Shown: positions 10,011-21,480 of the stretch, piece after piece
Position numbering within the stretch: position 1 is the stretch's first letter
Layout: the number at the start of each line of letters is the position of its first letter
NCBI GenBank assembly: GCA_963971425.1
Contig: OZ020518.1
Location: 201,001-265,000 of the forward strand
Direction: 5' to 3'
Length of the DNA stretch: 64,000 bases
Origin: Bryoerythrophyllum caledonicum
Taxonomy: Eukaryota; Streptophyta; Bryopsida; Pottiales; Pottiaceae
Program-made: the position numbers and the translations under genes
Notes under the pieces: model-generated
The model's database searches: none
The model's input: the letters and a program-made list of their open reading frames with translations, nothing else
What the model was told of the DNA's origin: nothing

Positions 10011-11802
10011 ATGGAGTTTGTGCGGATCGAAGGAGGTGACAACCATTTACGTCACACGGGCGCGTTGGTCGTGGTTTGTGCCATCTTCCCCACCTCTACT
10101 CAATCAATTATCAAGTTTTTAACACTTTTAGGGTTAGGGTTTAGGGTTTAGGGGTGACAACCACTCTTGCGCGTTGGATGGATGGGTGCAGCCAGCTCTC
10201 TCGATAGGCAACGCGGGTCAGCTTGCGGTGGATCTGCTGGTTGCCCATGGCGAAGCTGCCCACGAAGCGGGCTACTTGGAAGACCCGCATGTGCTGCCTT
10301 GCGTGGGGAACGATCCGTTCGGCCCCTCCGCGCGTGGAGACCTCGCCGTCGCGCTTCAGGGTATGTATCTCCTGAAGGTGCTGCCGCAGTTTTTTTTTTC
10401 GTCTCGGGAAAGGGGGATGTCTGAAACATCAGCTTGGGGTGTATGTCTCAGTGTATGAGGATGCTGAGCGTCGTGTTAGCATTGTTCAGCAGCGAGCTCC
10501 TGTTATTAAGGTGGGGAGCTCACTTATTTGATTAATTCGTGACTGGGATGCATGTGAACGTCTCGAATTACCTGTTGTTTGCTTGGAGTATGGGAGGACC
10601 GGCGAGTTTTGGATTATTGACTGCATGTCTGTCTGAGGATCCAGGGCACCATGATGAAGTTTGCGAAGAATCTCGCCGTTTGGGCAGCTCAGGAGGGCGT
10701 AAAAGAGGTCATTATTCTCTCTGGATTGGATTCTGGAAAGGTTCAAAGGAGCGAGACCAATGTGTATGCCCCGTTGCCTTATTTTTTCTTCTTTTGTGAG
10801 CTTGCAAGCCATGATACATGTCCAGGGTGGTGTTCTTGCAATCAATTCTCTTCCTAATTGGTGTTTATAAGGGCACGTCACGAAGTGCTACGAATTTTTT
10901 TTCCCGGTACAGCTTGAGGAAGGACGAGTTATTGGATTGCGTTTTATTGGTAGCCACTAATTTCAGTTTCTGTGTATGTAGCCCGCAGATACAGTACATA
11001 TCGACAGCGAAGGGGGATGGCTCTGATGATCGCTGTGAGCAGTTAGGATGGAAACGGTTGCAGCAGTATTCACCTTCTAGTGAAGCTTGGCAGCTGCTAG
11101 ATCATCAAGCTGCGTTAGCCGAGGATTCAATGAATGCAGAGATTCCTCTAACAGATGACCTGTATTTCCCCGCACAGCCCTTTGCTTCACTCTTGGCGTG
11201 TTGCAAGGTAGGAATTCATCTCCACGTGCAAACGTCCTTGATGTTTCTATCAGTGCCTCAGCTGCTTCGTCTGAAGTTTATCCAATCTGGAGACACTGTA
11301 GACATGTCTTGTGATACTGTTGCTTCAGCAGATGTTTTCAGATTGTCCTCCCTGTTGAAATATGTGTATTCCAGATTGTCAGCTTGTTCTAAAACCGTCC
11401 GGATGATGGCAGGCACAAGGTCTGCAGGTGATTTGTGTACTCTGCTTTTGCGCCGAGGGAGATAATGTTCCAGATGCGTTTTTGCTCGCTGATGGCGTCC
11501 ACCGTTTTCTGAACTGCGGCAAGAAAGAACTTGAGGGTAGGAAGTCTGTTCAAGTTACATGTCAGGGTTGATCTTGATAGCCAATGCACTAATTAGAAGA
11601 ATACCACTTAATTGTTCACTCGTTTTCTCTTTTCCTTGGAGACTTTTGAACCTTCCTCGTTGATTGCCATCTCTGGTTGTGGACGGAGACAGCGTTGCTG
11701 ACGTTCTTGGTTGGTTGGCCAGGTGCTGGAGTGACATGGAAAATTCCTCTGTCGTGGACTACAGTCTATGGACCACCACCTGATGACACTATGTTCAGCT
11801 GA
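10011..11802 (+). CDS. Proteasome assembly chaperone 2 (PAC2/PSMG2), seven exons
   Basis: Exons 10011-10035, 10151-10360, 10452-10510, 10645-10761, 10989-11207, 11428-11536 and 11723-11802 join to a 272-residue frame (human PSMG2 is 264). Key blocks: MEFVRIEGG start, PALSIGNAGQLAVDLL, DPHVLPCVGNDPFG, VQQRAPVIK, MMKFAKNLAVWAAQ, EVIILSGLDSG, CEQLGWKRLQQY, FPAQPFASLL, CAEGDNVPDAFLLAD, WKIPLSWTTVYGPPP and a terminal MFS before TGA. Known role: with PAC1 it forms a heterodimer that scaffolds the proteasome alpha ring and prevents off-pathway alpha-subunit dimers. All introns are GT-AG and the phases agree. Exon 1 encodes only 8 residues plus one base. It is chosen because no ATG occurs between the TAG at 10135 and the conserved block. 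The last two exons are joined by eye, and a small extra exon between them cannot be excluded. Confidence 0.87.
10128..10152. repeat. Telomeric repeat forming the 3' end of PAC2 intron 1
   Basis: TTTAGGG-type units run up to the predicted splice acceptor at 10149-10150. The exon that follows starts with GGTGACAACCA, a sequence also present at the intron's 5' boundary (10035-10045). Confidence 0.65.
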
Positions 11803-13051
11803 TTGCAACTGATTGGTACGTCCAGACTCTATCTTTCTGCCGATAATAACGATGTAACGTATCTGGAGCACCCAAAGTAGCACATGTTCGTCGCCTTGTG
11901 TTTGGTTGGTGGGCATAGCGTTTCAGCATTGGTCGGACCCATTCTGCATGATCTTAATTTGTGAAACTGGTGGTCGTGCAGGACTGGACCTGGTTCAACA
12001 CAACTGTTTTTCTGTAGCAGTCGTTGATTCCATTCAGACGTTGCAGAATGGAGATCGGCATGCAGGCTCCAGTGTTTCGGTAGGCATTAGCTGTTTACTA
12101 CACCAGCTGAGTTTTAGAGGCTTTTGTTGATATTTGCAGTACTTGATATTTCTTTTTTGATGGTGGTAATCACAAGGTATTCACATGTACAAGTTACTAG
12201 GGAGAAATACTCAACTTCGACTATAATCTGTCAATGTTCACATCGTGTCACGGTAATATGGAGGACATTGTGGCCTTCTCTCTCCTCTGGGCAACTTTTT
12301 TTTCCGCCGGTCACAACGGCATTGTAGGTCTGCGAAATCACCACACATTCAACTCCGGTGCTATGTCGTGTATCGCATCCCCTGAAATCTCCCTCGTTAC
12401 AACAATGTTCTTTGCCTTAGCCAGAGCCTCATTGTGTAGTCCGGCGGAAGCATTTGTAGAGTGATAATTTAGGAATAAGATACAATGGCCCGGATGGAAC
12501 ATTTGATAGGAAAAATATCGGGTTCAAGGAGTACAAGGGAGTTCCAAGGGCTCAAGGTATTCACATTTAGTATGATGTGCGAAGCTTCTGTAGATCGAAA
12601 CAAGTGTTTTTTCTGTATATCAATGTTGGAACACCTACGAGTGGCTATGACCTGCAAATGTTCTCGCTATGTTGTAGAAATCCAAAAAGTTCGTCACTGC
12701 ATTCAAAAGTCCCCTCTACCATTAACTTATACATACTATTCCAGGTTTTACTCTGCTGTGTTGAACCTGTGTAGACGCAACAATTTTGAGAAGCAAATGA
12801 TGTGCCACTTCAGGGCAGAACATGTGTCGACTGTGACAACAAAATGCTTGGACGAGAGGGTCTTCAACCTCGTTGGATCTCATACAAAACATGTAATCAT
12901 GCAGTAATATTGCCTATTTCCTTGTCACATTGTTCAAGTTGTAGTTGGTGCTACAGTGGAGGAGCGCCCTGAGGGTTCCAGGTTCATCCATCCAGAGGGT
13001 TCCAGCGCCGCCCCAGATGCTAAACCTGACTTCGCACAAGCGACCGGCTCT
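11803..13051. other. Downstream region of PAC2, no gene supported
   Basis: The base composition is gene-like rather than repeat-like, and there are short open stretches (for example 12485-12900). I recognise no protein family and cannot build a consistent exon set. It may hold PAC2 3'-UTR sequence or a remnant gene. A short stretch at 12481-12555 reads as YNGPDGTFDRKN in one frame with a possible donor after it, but I cannot assign it. Confidence 0.3.
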
Positions 13052-13072
13052 TAAACCCTAAACCCTGAACCC
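13052..13072. promoter_or_regulatory. Telo-box-like motif upstream of the nucleoplasmin-like gene
   Basis: TAAACCCTAAACCCTGAACC lies about 160 bp before the start codon. The motif is common in plant promoters of nucleolar and ribosomal genes, which suits the nucleoplasmin-like product. Confidence 0.6.
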
Positions 13073-13229
13073 TTCCTGCAACGGCCCGATCGTTCGCCCA
13101 ACACATACGCCGACGCAGCGCCCGGTTTCACTTCCTCATCGCCTCATTGCTCGACTCCCTCCCCTCGAGTGGAGCTCTCAGCCTTAGTAGCGCTTCCTAC
13201 TTTGCACTTCGCCCACCACGCCGGCAGCC

Positions 13230-14951
13230 ATGGCGTTCTGGGGTGAGTACCCCGTTTCATGGTGACGATGGTTAGAATGTTTTTATTGGCACCTGTTGTG
13301 ATTGTAAGTTGAGGATGTTCAGCATCTGTACGTTGTACCTTTCGTTCCCTGCCTGTTGGTTGGGTTTAGGATGAAGAACAGGTGGGTGGCGCTGTTTTGT
13401 GGGAGTGAGTGTTGGTGATGTGATTGAATGTGTTTTTTGTGTGGTCTTGGTATCGTTTATTTGATTTGGCAATTCGGTGTAGTGTTGTAGAGCAGGGTTT
13501 ATAAGTTCAGGGTTGTTTCTGTTTGCTCTGGTGGTGGTTTCAGGGACGTTAGTTTAAGGGGTTTTTCGTGTTTCTCCATTGGCAGGTGCGGAGATTCTGT
13601 CTGGGAAGCCCCACCTTCACACCGACGAAGATGGCATGTCCATGCTTCATCTGTCTCAGGTATGAGCTGATCCACATTGGTTCTGGATTATCATTTGGAA
13701 GTGAGATAATAAATGTCTCTCTTCGCTTAATGACCTTCTGAGTTTTCCTTGCAGGCAACTCTCGGACTGGGTGCCAAGACCGGGCAACGCACCGTCGTGA
13801 AGTGCAAAGTGGGAGAGAATCCCGAGGTCCTCCTCTGCTCCCTGAGACTCGGAGTCAACGAGTCATGCGCTCTGGACCTCCTATTCGACCAGGACGTTAC
13901 CTTCACCGTCGCTGGGGGCGCCAGCGTGCACTTGACCGGATACTACATGCCTGTGGATGACCCCTATGACTCAGAAGACGAGTCTGAAGAGGATGAATTG
14001 GAGTTCAGCGACGATGACGAAGATGTCAGCGACCTTGAAGTTCACCCAACCTCAGGTGATACAGTCGGAGCTCATTTAATGATCTATCTCACCGCTAACG
14101 CTTCTTGATTGAAAATTGTGAATCTTTTTGCCAGAGTCCTCCTGCAGTAGTAGTATTGGCACCTTCGCTAGTCAATCTTACATAAAAGGTTGTAACAGTG
14201 ACTGAATAGTCCTTCCACACTAGCAGTATAAGTGTCTTTGCTCGTGGAAAGTATTCAGCTCATTAAATGAGTCACTTGTTGGTGTCGGTGTCTCTAGTAG
14301 GGCGGCTCACACATACGGTTGTTTATTCTTTTGTGCAGTGAAAATCGAGGACGCTGCCAAAAAGACCATCCTGGCCATTACAAACGGCGAGAAGAAGAGG
14401 AAGAAGGGAGACTCCGCTGTGAAGGCTGCCAAGGGCGAGGAGAGCAAGGATGAGAAGGCAGCTGTGGAAGAGACTCCAGCGAAGAAGCAGGCTGTGGCTA
14501 GGTATGCTTTTTGTATGCTCTTCAAGGTTGGAAGAGTGGCGTTCTCGTCTAGATTCCAGTGGTTTGTTTGAGGATTGTGGAACCCTGTGCAATAGTGATG
14601 CCATCGATTGGGTAGTGTTATCTCTCTGACTCGTTGTGAGTTTTCTCAACTGCAGTGCTGGCGATGGCGCCGCAACCCTCACCGCCGACACACCAACCTC
14701 TCTTGTTTCTCAAGTGACGAAGAAGGGTTATCTTCTTCCTCTGGAAAAGAATAGGGAGAAGAGGGAGAGGCAGAAGCTGAAGAGGCAGAACAAGAAGAAC
14801 CAGAACCGAACCGAGACCCCCCAAGCCTGTCCCAAAGTATGTTGCAAAAGCTCAAATTGATGAATATTTTAACAACGGTATATTCTGCACGCACCCCAAA
14901 ACTGCCTCTTACACTAATTGAAACATTTTTTTTTGCTATTTTCAGGCTTAG
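13230..14951 (+). CDS. Nucleoplasmin-like protein related to FKBP43/FKBP53 N-terminus, FKBP domain absent
   Basis: Exons 13230-13242, 13586-13659, 13755-14055, 14339-14501 and 14656-14836, all GT-AG, give 244 residues. A sixth exon at 14946 would add one Ala and a TAG. Without the last splice the frame ends seven codons on, at 14860. The N-terminus MAFWGAEILSGKP, HLSQATLG, LLCSLRLG and SVHLTGYYM form the plant nucleoplasmin-like fold of nuclear FKBPs and, more distantly, HD2 deacetylases. An acidic tract follows (DSEDESEEDELEF and on), then lysine-rich nuclear-localising stretches (KKRKKGDS; EKREKREQK-like). In FKBP43/53 a C-terminal peptidyl-prolyl isomerase domain follows. Here the sequence after 14946 is MITE-like and no such domain appears by 17 kb. 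Likely role: histone-binding chaperone in nucleus or nucleolus. It could be a genuine domain-less paralogue or a gene truncated by transposon insertion. Confidence 0.75.
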
Positions 14952-16198
14952 GATCTACAAGAAGACACTCCAATTTTTTTGGAAACTTTGACTGCACGGA
15001 TTGTACGATACATGCATTTGAAGAGAGGAGTATGGTTTCTTTCTTCCTTATGTGGATAGGGTCAGCGTACTTTGATATGAGATAATGGTGTCTTTGCTTG
15101 CTATACTTTGCTATTTTTTTAGATCTATGTTCTACCTTGTGTTAGGTTATTGCAATTGAAAAAACACAAGTAGTAAAGGTGTTTAGGATAATGGAAGAGG
15201 ACTTGCATTGACATGGGGTACTTAAAGTGGCCATTTTCTTGGGATAGCAATTTTTATTTTAATAGAGAAAGGTTGTTGGATCCAAAATCCGAATTGTGGG
15301 TAAAATAGTGAAGCCTTCTTTTACAAATTTAAGGAAGTTATTGAAGAAAAGTGGAGTCATTAGTTTCTATGTGTTTTTGAATATTGCCAAGAACTTTTCT
15401 TCACTCCCACCCAGCGTGCCTCACAGAAGTGCATTGTTTATCTCTACAATACTACTTAGTTCTATGGTATCATCCCCATATGCCCCAAATTCAGCTCTTG
15501 ATGTTTGAAGCACCATAATTTTTTTCCTTTTTAGTTGACTTAGTATGTTCAATATTTATGTATAATAATACTAAGAAATCCTCAAATATTAGTAAGAAAC
15601 TTGTTAAAACAAAGTTGATCCATCATTGGGAGAAATGGAGAAAATTTAATACTGAAGAAGCTTGCATATGAATCATAAAAATAGAAGGTAACTACATAAA
15701 TTGCATGTGATGGTACATTAATGGACAAGACTTACTTTTGTTGGATTAGGACCCCATGTGGAAGCTTACATTATTTGTTGAAGAAGCCATTGAGGCCTTT
15801 AAGTGATCAAAGATGAAGAATTTTCAAGAAAAAATTGTTACAAAGAGATTGTACATGGGTTTACGGCCATAAGAAAGTGCATCATTGTTTTATTAGAATT
15901 GCTTGCTTATGTTGATAGATTTGCGCTATCCATCCAAATTAACTTATCATTTGATTGTAAGGTTAACATGGGTTACAAACCTTCTTCTCATAATTCCTTT
16001 TTCTTCTTCTTAGAATGTATAATTGATGTAAATTATCAATCTACAAATCACCCTCTTTAATCAACTATAATTCCTTCTCCAAAAAAAAAAGATAGAGTTT
16101 TTTCAATCAAAAACCAAACTTTGTTGGTCCTACCAGTGCTCAAAATATAAACAATATATTCCAAACCACCACTCACCACTTTGATATCTTGATTTGTC

Positions 16199-16275
<77 letters not shown>

Positions 16276-16930
16276 AAAGGGAGTCTTAAGCCTCCACCAA
16301 CATTTTTGAGTGACTTTCTTATTCAATGCTAGCTAACCAAAACCTTGATTTTTTCATATTTATCCTTAACCCCTAGGGAACCAAATATTCCACAACAAGA
16401 TTTTTCATAATTTTTGGAGGCAACTTCTTATTGTGTCAATTCTTATCATTTCTCTTTGAAATTTTGACTTTTGGTGCCAAACACTTCTAAGAGCTTTGTC
16501 AGAGCACAATTTTTTTCTTTCTGAAACCAACAGTAAACTAAAAAGTTACGCTAGCCAAAACAATTTTCTTTGAAGGGTGAGCAATTTACACAGTTTACCG
16601 AGTCAGATTTTCCCAAAAAAACAAATTTCCTCAGTTGCAAAATTTTCACATCAAGAGGAATCAAACTTTCCAAACACCATGCAAAAAATATTCACTTTTC
16701 CACATAAATAGGCATAAACTATGGAGACTTTGCACTTTTCTTCTTTTCATCTTTGCACATAATAATCTTCATGTCGACCATTTAGATTACGATTGTATAT
16801 AAAGTTGAGGTGACAAATGAATAAATCATATTTTGTGTGATTTTGGACCCCTTCATGTTGCTTATTTGTTTTGAACACCTCTAACATACCTATATTGTCT
16901 CCATCAAAGTAACTCACATTGGTCAATGGT
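14952..16930. other. AT-rich repeat region between two genes
   Basis: No gene is visible. 14975-15110 is a diverged fragment of the 944-bp TTAA-flanked MITE family (ACTTTGACTGCACGGATTG). The rest is AT-rich unique-looking sequence with short, unrecognised open frames and one long TA microsatellite. Confidence 0.5.
16205..16271. repeat. (TA)n microsatellite, about 33 repeats
   Basis: Uninterrupted TA dinucleotides for about 67 bp. Confidence 0.95.
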
Positions 16931-17193
16931 GATGGCGTTTTCAGTTTGGTGGGAGCAATGACATCCTGGAAGTGCGCAGAAAGCAAGGCTCAAGGAAGGG
17001 AGTTGATGACGAACGAGGCCAACGCCTCTTATAATGAGCTTGTGACCCAAGCCGCCTCTTATAAAATATACCGCCCCATGACCGCCACCTTCCTAACAAC
17101 GCCAGTCTATATTTGGTCTCAATTCCACCCCACATTCACCTAATTACCACCCACTCACTCCAAATTAAGGAGAGAATGAATAAGCTCGCGAGG

Positions 17194-17262
17194 ACGCGGC
17201 GAGAGCGTGGGAGTCTCTGCGCGCACGCGGCGAGAGCGTGGGAGTCTCTGCGCGCACGCGAC
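17194..17262. repeat. 31-bp GC-rich tandem duplication in the SPT2 gene leader
   Basis: Two exact 31-bp units (17194-17224, 17225-17255) start ACGCGGCGAGAGCG. A third partial unit follows. They lie about 0.7 kb before the SPT2-type start codon, in a GC-rich stretch that is probably the 5' leader or promoter. Confidence 0.8.
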
Positions 17263-17276
17263 GAGACGCAGCGTGG

Positions 17277-17949
17277 AAGTGGAAAGGAGCGGAGTGCGCA
17301 ATTCTGCTGCGCGTGGCCTCCGCGCTGCTGCTGCATCAGGGTCGTCGCCGGGGCATCGCAGCGTCCGCCCGGGTCAGGTCTTGCAGGAGAGTTTCATTTC
17401 GGAGATGGGGGAGGAGGGCGCTCGTGTCTAGTGCATCTCTGGACCATCTCGTCATCGTGCCCGGGGCGCTATGGTGCGGGGGCGGGGAGGCTGGGTGCAC
17501 AGGATGTGTGGGCGAGGGGATTCGAGTGGTCTCCGGGGTTGGCGCTGTAGGATCGGGGTTTACTGCGAGCCCTAGATCAGGAGCGCGAGGAGTGTTGTGA
17601 GGAAGCGAGTTGGTCTTTCTTGCTTCTGAAGAGCCCGGCGGGTTTTGGTTTTGATTAGCCCGGGGGATTCTGCTTTTGAAGAGGTCGGTCGATTTTACCC
17701 CTGGTTTCGCACGGATTTTTGGTATGATCGTCTCCCTGATCGGGCACGGCGGCGACCAGTGTGGAGTACTGGACAATTCCAATTCGAGTTTGAGAGATTT
17801 TGGGGAAGTTGGTTCTATTCAGTTTTAGGGTTTAGTTGGGGACCCTCCTTCTGTCCGGCTCTCCGCATTTTGGCAGAGGTGAATTGCGATTCTCAAGAGT
17901 CGGTGCTTGTAATGTGATTGGGCAGAGCGGGGGTGCGGAGGGCTTAACC
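17277..17949 (+). promoter_or_regulatory. Probable promoter/5' leader of the SPT2-type gene
   Basis: This is a GC-rich stretch that turns AT-richer at the 3' end, with a telo-box-like TTTTAGGGTTTAG at 17823-17835. It contains several upstream ATGs with short frames. One upstream ATG (17836) is in frame with the main gene and would add 38 residues of non-conserved sequence. Confidence 0.45.
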
Positions 17950-19848
17950 ATGTCGTGGCGTGACGAGAAGGCGGATCATCTGCAGAAAAGCAGGGACTTC
18001 TCGTTCTTGCAAGGCGACGAGGGCGACCGATCGCAGAGGGAGGTGCAGCGGAGCAGGCCGGCGAAAGCCAGCGAGGATCGGGCGAACCAGGAGAAGTTGC
18101 TCCGGCTCAAGGCCCTGGAGAAGCAGAGGGCCGACAAGCAGAAGAAGCAGCACTATGTGGAGAGCTCGTCGCCCGAAGCGCACGCGGAGCGCAGAGAGAC
18201 GGAGCGCAGCGCCGGGGTGAGCGGGAGCAAGCGGGCCGGCCCGTCGGGGAACGACAAGTTCGGGTCGTTCTTCGGGAAGGTGGAGAGGGTGGTGGCAAAG
18301 CGGGTGATCGATGAGCAGCGCGAGAGAGAGATCGCTGCCCGTGAGCGCAGGCTGGCGGAGGCAGAGAAGGCCCGGGCGAGGGCGGAGAGCAGCCGAAATG
18401 GGTCGGTCGCGAAGCATCAGTCGACGAGGCCAGGTAGCAGCCCGAGGAGCAGGCCCGTGGCCAAACCGAAACCCCAGAATCTGGTGGCGGTGAAGGCGCA
18501 GAAGCTCAAGGACAACCGGGACTACTCGTTTCTGTTCTCGGACGAGCCCGCAAGCAAGCCCCAGGCCGCGGAGGCAAGGGCGCAGCCGAGTAAGGAGCGA
18601 AGGCCGGCTGCTGACAGTGCGGCGAGGCAGAAGGTGGCGCAGAAGCCGAGGCCAGCGAGCAATGGCGCGGCCCGCCCGGTAGCAGGGCAGGGGCTGTCGA
18701 GCGCCCAGGGTCGCAAGGCCGGCGCCAGCAGGCCGGTGTCTGCCGGGCAGAGGGACAGCAATGCAAGGGATCCTCGAGCGCACGAGAGCGAGAGGAGGTT
18801 TGAGAAGGAGTCGAGGCACGCACGAGCCGAGCGGGATCCGAGGGCGGAGAGGGATGGCAGGTTCGAGAGCGAGAGGCGGGTGGAGGCTGGGCGGGGCGCA
18901 GGGCCGTCGAGAGTGGCTTTGGCAGGCAAGAGTGCGTCCAAAGGCGCACCAGCGAAGTCGCCTGCGGCGCCGGACAGGGACAGGAAGGCAACCCAGGAGC
19001 GGCCACCACCATCTGCCGCTCGTCCGAAGCCCACGAACCACGACAGACCTGTGGCGCGGGTCCCCTCCACCATGAAGAGCTCATCTCTGAGCAGGCTGTC
19101 CGAGGGCACGGGGCAGAGGATGTCGCAGTCGGGGCCCGCAATCTCTCGAGAACGAGTGGTGCAGAAGTCGATGACGTTGTCACAGTCAGTACAGAGGAAC
19201 GATCTGTCCGCAATGAAGCGGAAGATGGCTGGGGAGCCAGTCCGGAAGCCGGCCATTGTCGCGAAGGCGAACGACGTGAGGAGAGTGGACAGGTCGCGGT
19301 ACGGGGACTCGGACTCAGAGAGCGAGATGATGAGGCGGCTGGTGGCTGGGGGCCCGAGGCCTCCGCAGCCCGCCAGAGCCACTGTTCTCTCGAAGCCCAT
19401 CGCAGGAGCGGCACCGATGCGGAGGGTGAGCGAGGAGGCGGCGCGTAGAAAGACCATGGACGCGCCGCTGCGGAGGAGAGCCGAGGAGGAGCCGGCAAGA
19501 AAGAGGTCGGGCGACGAGGTGATGCGGGGCAGGCCGGCCGTTACCAAGGATCGCAAGCGGCCGCGGCATTCTGACTCGGAGTCGGAGAGCGATGATGGGC
19601 GGCGGCCGCGGAAGTCGGGCGTGTCGAGCATAATCCAGAAGCTGTTCCGGTACAACCCGAACAAGTACGCCGACCTGGACGACGAGGACGACCGGAACAT
19701 GGAGACGAGCTTCAAGCACATCCAGGCCGAGGAGCGGCGCAGCGCTCGGCTGGCGAGGGAGGAGGACGAGAGGGAGCAGGAGCTGATCGAGGCAGAAGAG
19801 CGTGCAGAGCGCGAGCGCAAACTGAGAAGGCAGAAGATGACGAAGTAG
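17950..19848 (+). CDS. SPT2-type histone chaperone, single exon
   Basis: The frame from ATG 17950 encodes 632 residues. I chose this start because of its context (AACCATGTC) and because the upstream in-frame extension looks like leader. The C-terminus carries the SPT2 domain: SSIIQKLFRYNPNKYADLDD, then NMETSFKHIQAEERRSARLA, then an acidic/basic coiled coil rich in EERAERER. In yeast and animals this domain binds histone H3-H4 and preserves nucleosomes during transcription. The central 400 residues are low-complexity, rich in Arg, Lys, Ala, Ser and Pro, with many RAERD and SERR runs, and so probably disordered. Two short related motifs, SRDFSFLQGDE near residue 16 and NRDYSFLFSDE near 190, resemble conserved N-terminal blocks of plant SPT2 proteins. 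Coding GC is far higher than the flanks. No intron is needed. Transcription is rightward and the nearest genes are over 3 kb away. Confidence 0.85.
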   Translation: MSWRDEKADHLQKSRDFSFLQGDEGDRSQREVQRSRPAKASEDRANQEKLLRLKALEKQRADKQKKQHYVESSSPEAHAERRETERSAGVSGSKRAGPSGNDKFGSFFGKVERVVAKRVIDEQREREIAARERRLAEAEKARARAESSRNGSVAKHQSTRPGSSPRSRPVAKPKPQNLVAVKAQKLKDNRDYSFLFSDEPASKPQAAEARAQPSKERRPAADSAARQKVAQKPRPASNGAARPVAGQGLSSAQGRKAGASRPVSAGQRDSNARDPRAHESERRFEKESRHARAERDPRAERDGRFESERRVEAGRGAGPSRVALAGKSASKGAPAKSPAAPDRDRKATQERPPPSAARPKPTNHDRPVARVPSTMKSSSLSRLSEGTGQRMSQSGPAISRERVVQKSMTLSQSVQRNDLSAMKRKMAGEPVRKPAIVAKANDVRRVDRSRYGDSDSESEMMRRLVAGGPRPPQPARATVLSKPIAGAAPMRRVSEEAARRKTMDAPLRRRAEEEPARKRSGDEVMRGRPAVTKDRKRPRHSDSESESDDGRRPRKSGVSSIIQKLFRYNPNKYADLDDEDDRNMETSFKHIQAEERRSARLAREEDEREQELIEAEERAERERKLRRQKMTK

Positions 19849-21120
19849 AGCTCACTCGTTGCATTGACAGCTGTGCTGTGGAGACTAGGCAGGGCTCAAC
19901 CCTGGTGGCGTGAAGATCATGCTCAACCCCGAGCGGCTCCAGGCTAGTATTTCCAGTCGCTGTGGTCTTGCATGTTTGGCGTTGAAGCAAACATACCTGC
20001 GCTGATTCGGGGCTTGGCATCCGCCATGTATGCAGGTTTGGTTCGATCATCCAAGAATTGCAATGCGGTAGGGTATGGTCTGTCTCGATCTGTCAAGGGC
20101 AGAGCGAGGGCCGTTGATTATTTGTAGTGGTTTTGTTTAAGGATTGTGCAGGCAGACTTGGAGTCGAGGAGCATGTGTGGTCGTTGACGAGGTTCTCGTG
20201 CTGAGGACAGCTTCCCTTTGACGGGCAACAGAGATTTTGTATTTATATGAGGTGTTGATCGATTCAAGCAACTAGGGATTGATTTTGCAGAGTGGGAGTG
20301 TTCCATGGTCGGGGATGCGGACAGTTTACATTCTGCACCTGCTCCGGCATTGTTGATGAACGTTGGTTGCATTCTTTATCATGAATTTCAATTGTGTACA
20401 GATTATGGTGATCCACACATTCCACCTTTGATTGATTATAGGTTTTTGGAGATTGAAACACTCGGTTGTATGTTAGTGAGTGCATTTTGTTTGTTTGTTT
20501 GTGCGGCGCAACGGTGAGCTGGGAAGCGATGTGTGCTTTCTCATTTAAATTTCCTGATGGACAAACAAACAAATAGTACTTTTGAGATCGAGCTTGAAGT
20601 TCAATTTTTTTTAATACAAATCATTTTTGCTGGCAATATTTCTGTTACTAATGAATAGTGGGGGCTCCATCTTGTCACCAGAAAGGATGTACAAATATAT
20701 GTTTATGGACATAGATTCTCCGAAAAAGATATTTATGGAGAAAATATGGTTTCGTATGGTTTCAAGAAAAACTTTGTGTCGTCAAATGTGTGGTCCCCAA
20801 AAAATTTGTGTCACCACTCTAGCTAAAACCGCGAAACTAAAATATAAAGGGCCAGTGGTAATGCTATACACGTTCATGTACGTTAACATATATAAACATG
20901 TATAAGTAAAGGTGTAACATCCATAAATAAAAGCATTTCATATTGTGTCTCCTTCCTCCGAAAACAAAATTAGTTCTTCTCTGAACGAAATGTGTTGATG
21001 ATGTTCACCTCCCCAATTATCGACTTCAACATATCATTCTCCAAAATCAGTGAAGAACATTACATCTATCGGTCAAAAAAAGAAAGAAGTCCACATAGAA
21101 GCTATTGAAAACAAAACATG
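19849..21120. other. 3' flank of the SPT2-type gene, then AT-rich sequence
   Basis: The first several hundred bases look like a 3' UTR or transcribed flank. From about 20,580 the sequence is AT-rich without a recognisable gene or repeat structure. Confidence 0.4.
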
Positions 21121-21480
21121 AGGCTCAATTCAGACTTCTAGGTACTTTATATGTTAGGTACCCTCCATAGTGGTCAGTTTCGTACACAATTCATTCGAAA
21201 TGGAGAATGTCTCAAAATTTCAAGAGATTTGCTTAGGTAATACCCATGTAATGCTTAGGTGATACCCCTGTAATACCTAGGCTTTACCATGTAACGTCTA
21301 GGTGATATCCATTGATACCCATTTTGTTTGAACCACTATGATCTAGAATAGTAATCAAGTTGACTAGATTGTGTTCAAAAGTGACCAATTTGTACCATAA
21401 TTGATCAATGTAGAAGCTAAAAATCATATATATATATATATAATTTGACTAGATTTAGGTGGAACTTCAACCATATTCAT
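21121..21480. repeat. Dispersed repeat with degenerate 20-22-bp internal units
   Basis: Contains GCTTAGGTAATACCCATGTA followed by several variants (TTAGGTGATACCCCTGTA and so on). A second copy with the same design lies at about 54,940-55,240 (TAGGTGATACTCATGCAATA). Both are flanked by TACCCTACC/CATAGTGGTC-like sequence, suggesting a transposon family of unknown type. Confidence 0.45.

Noticed and set aside
9853..10152. Telomeric repeats as evidence of a chromosome end or recent fusion
   Set aside because: Runs are only three to four units and occur at several promoters, which fits telo-boxes and small repair fillers better.
12485..12907. 140-codon plus-strand frame downstream of PAC2 as a gene
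   Set aside because: No recognisable family, ordinary composition for a random frame, and no consistent neighbouring exons.
17944..19820. Long minus-strand open frames opposite the SPT2-type gene (up to 432 codons)
   Set aside because: They are antisense shadows of a GC-rich, low-complexity coding sequence. They show no domain, and composition follows the sense frame.
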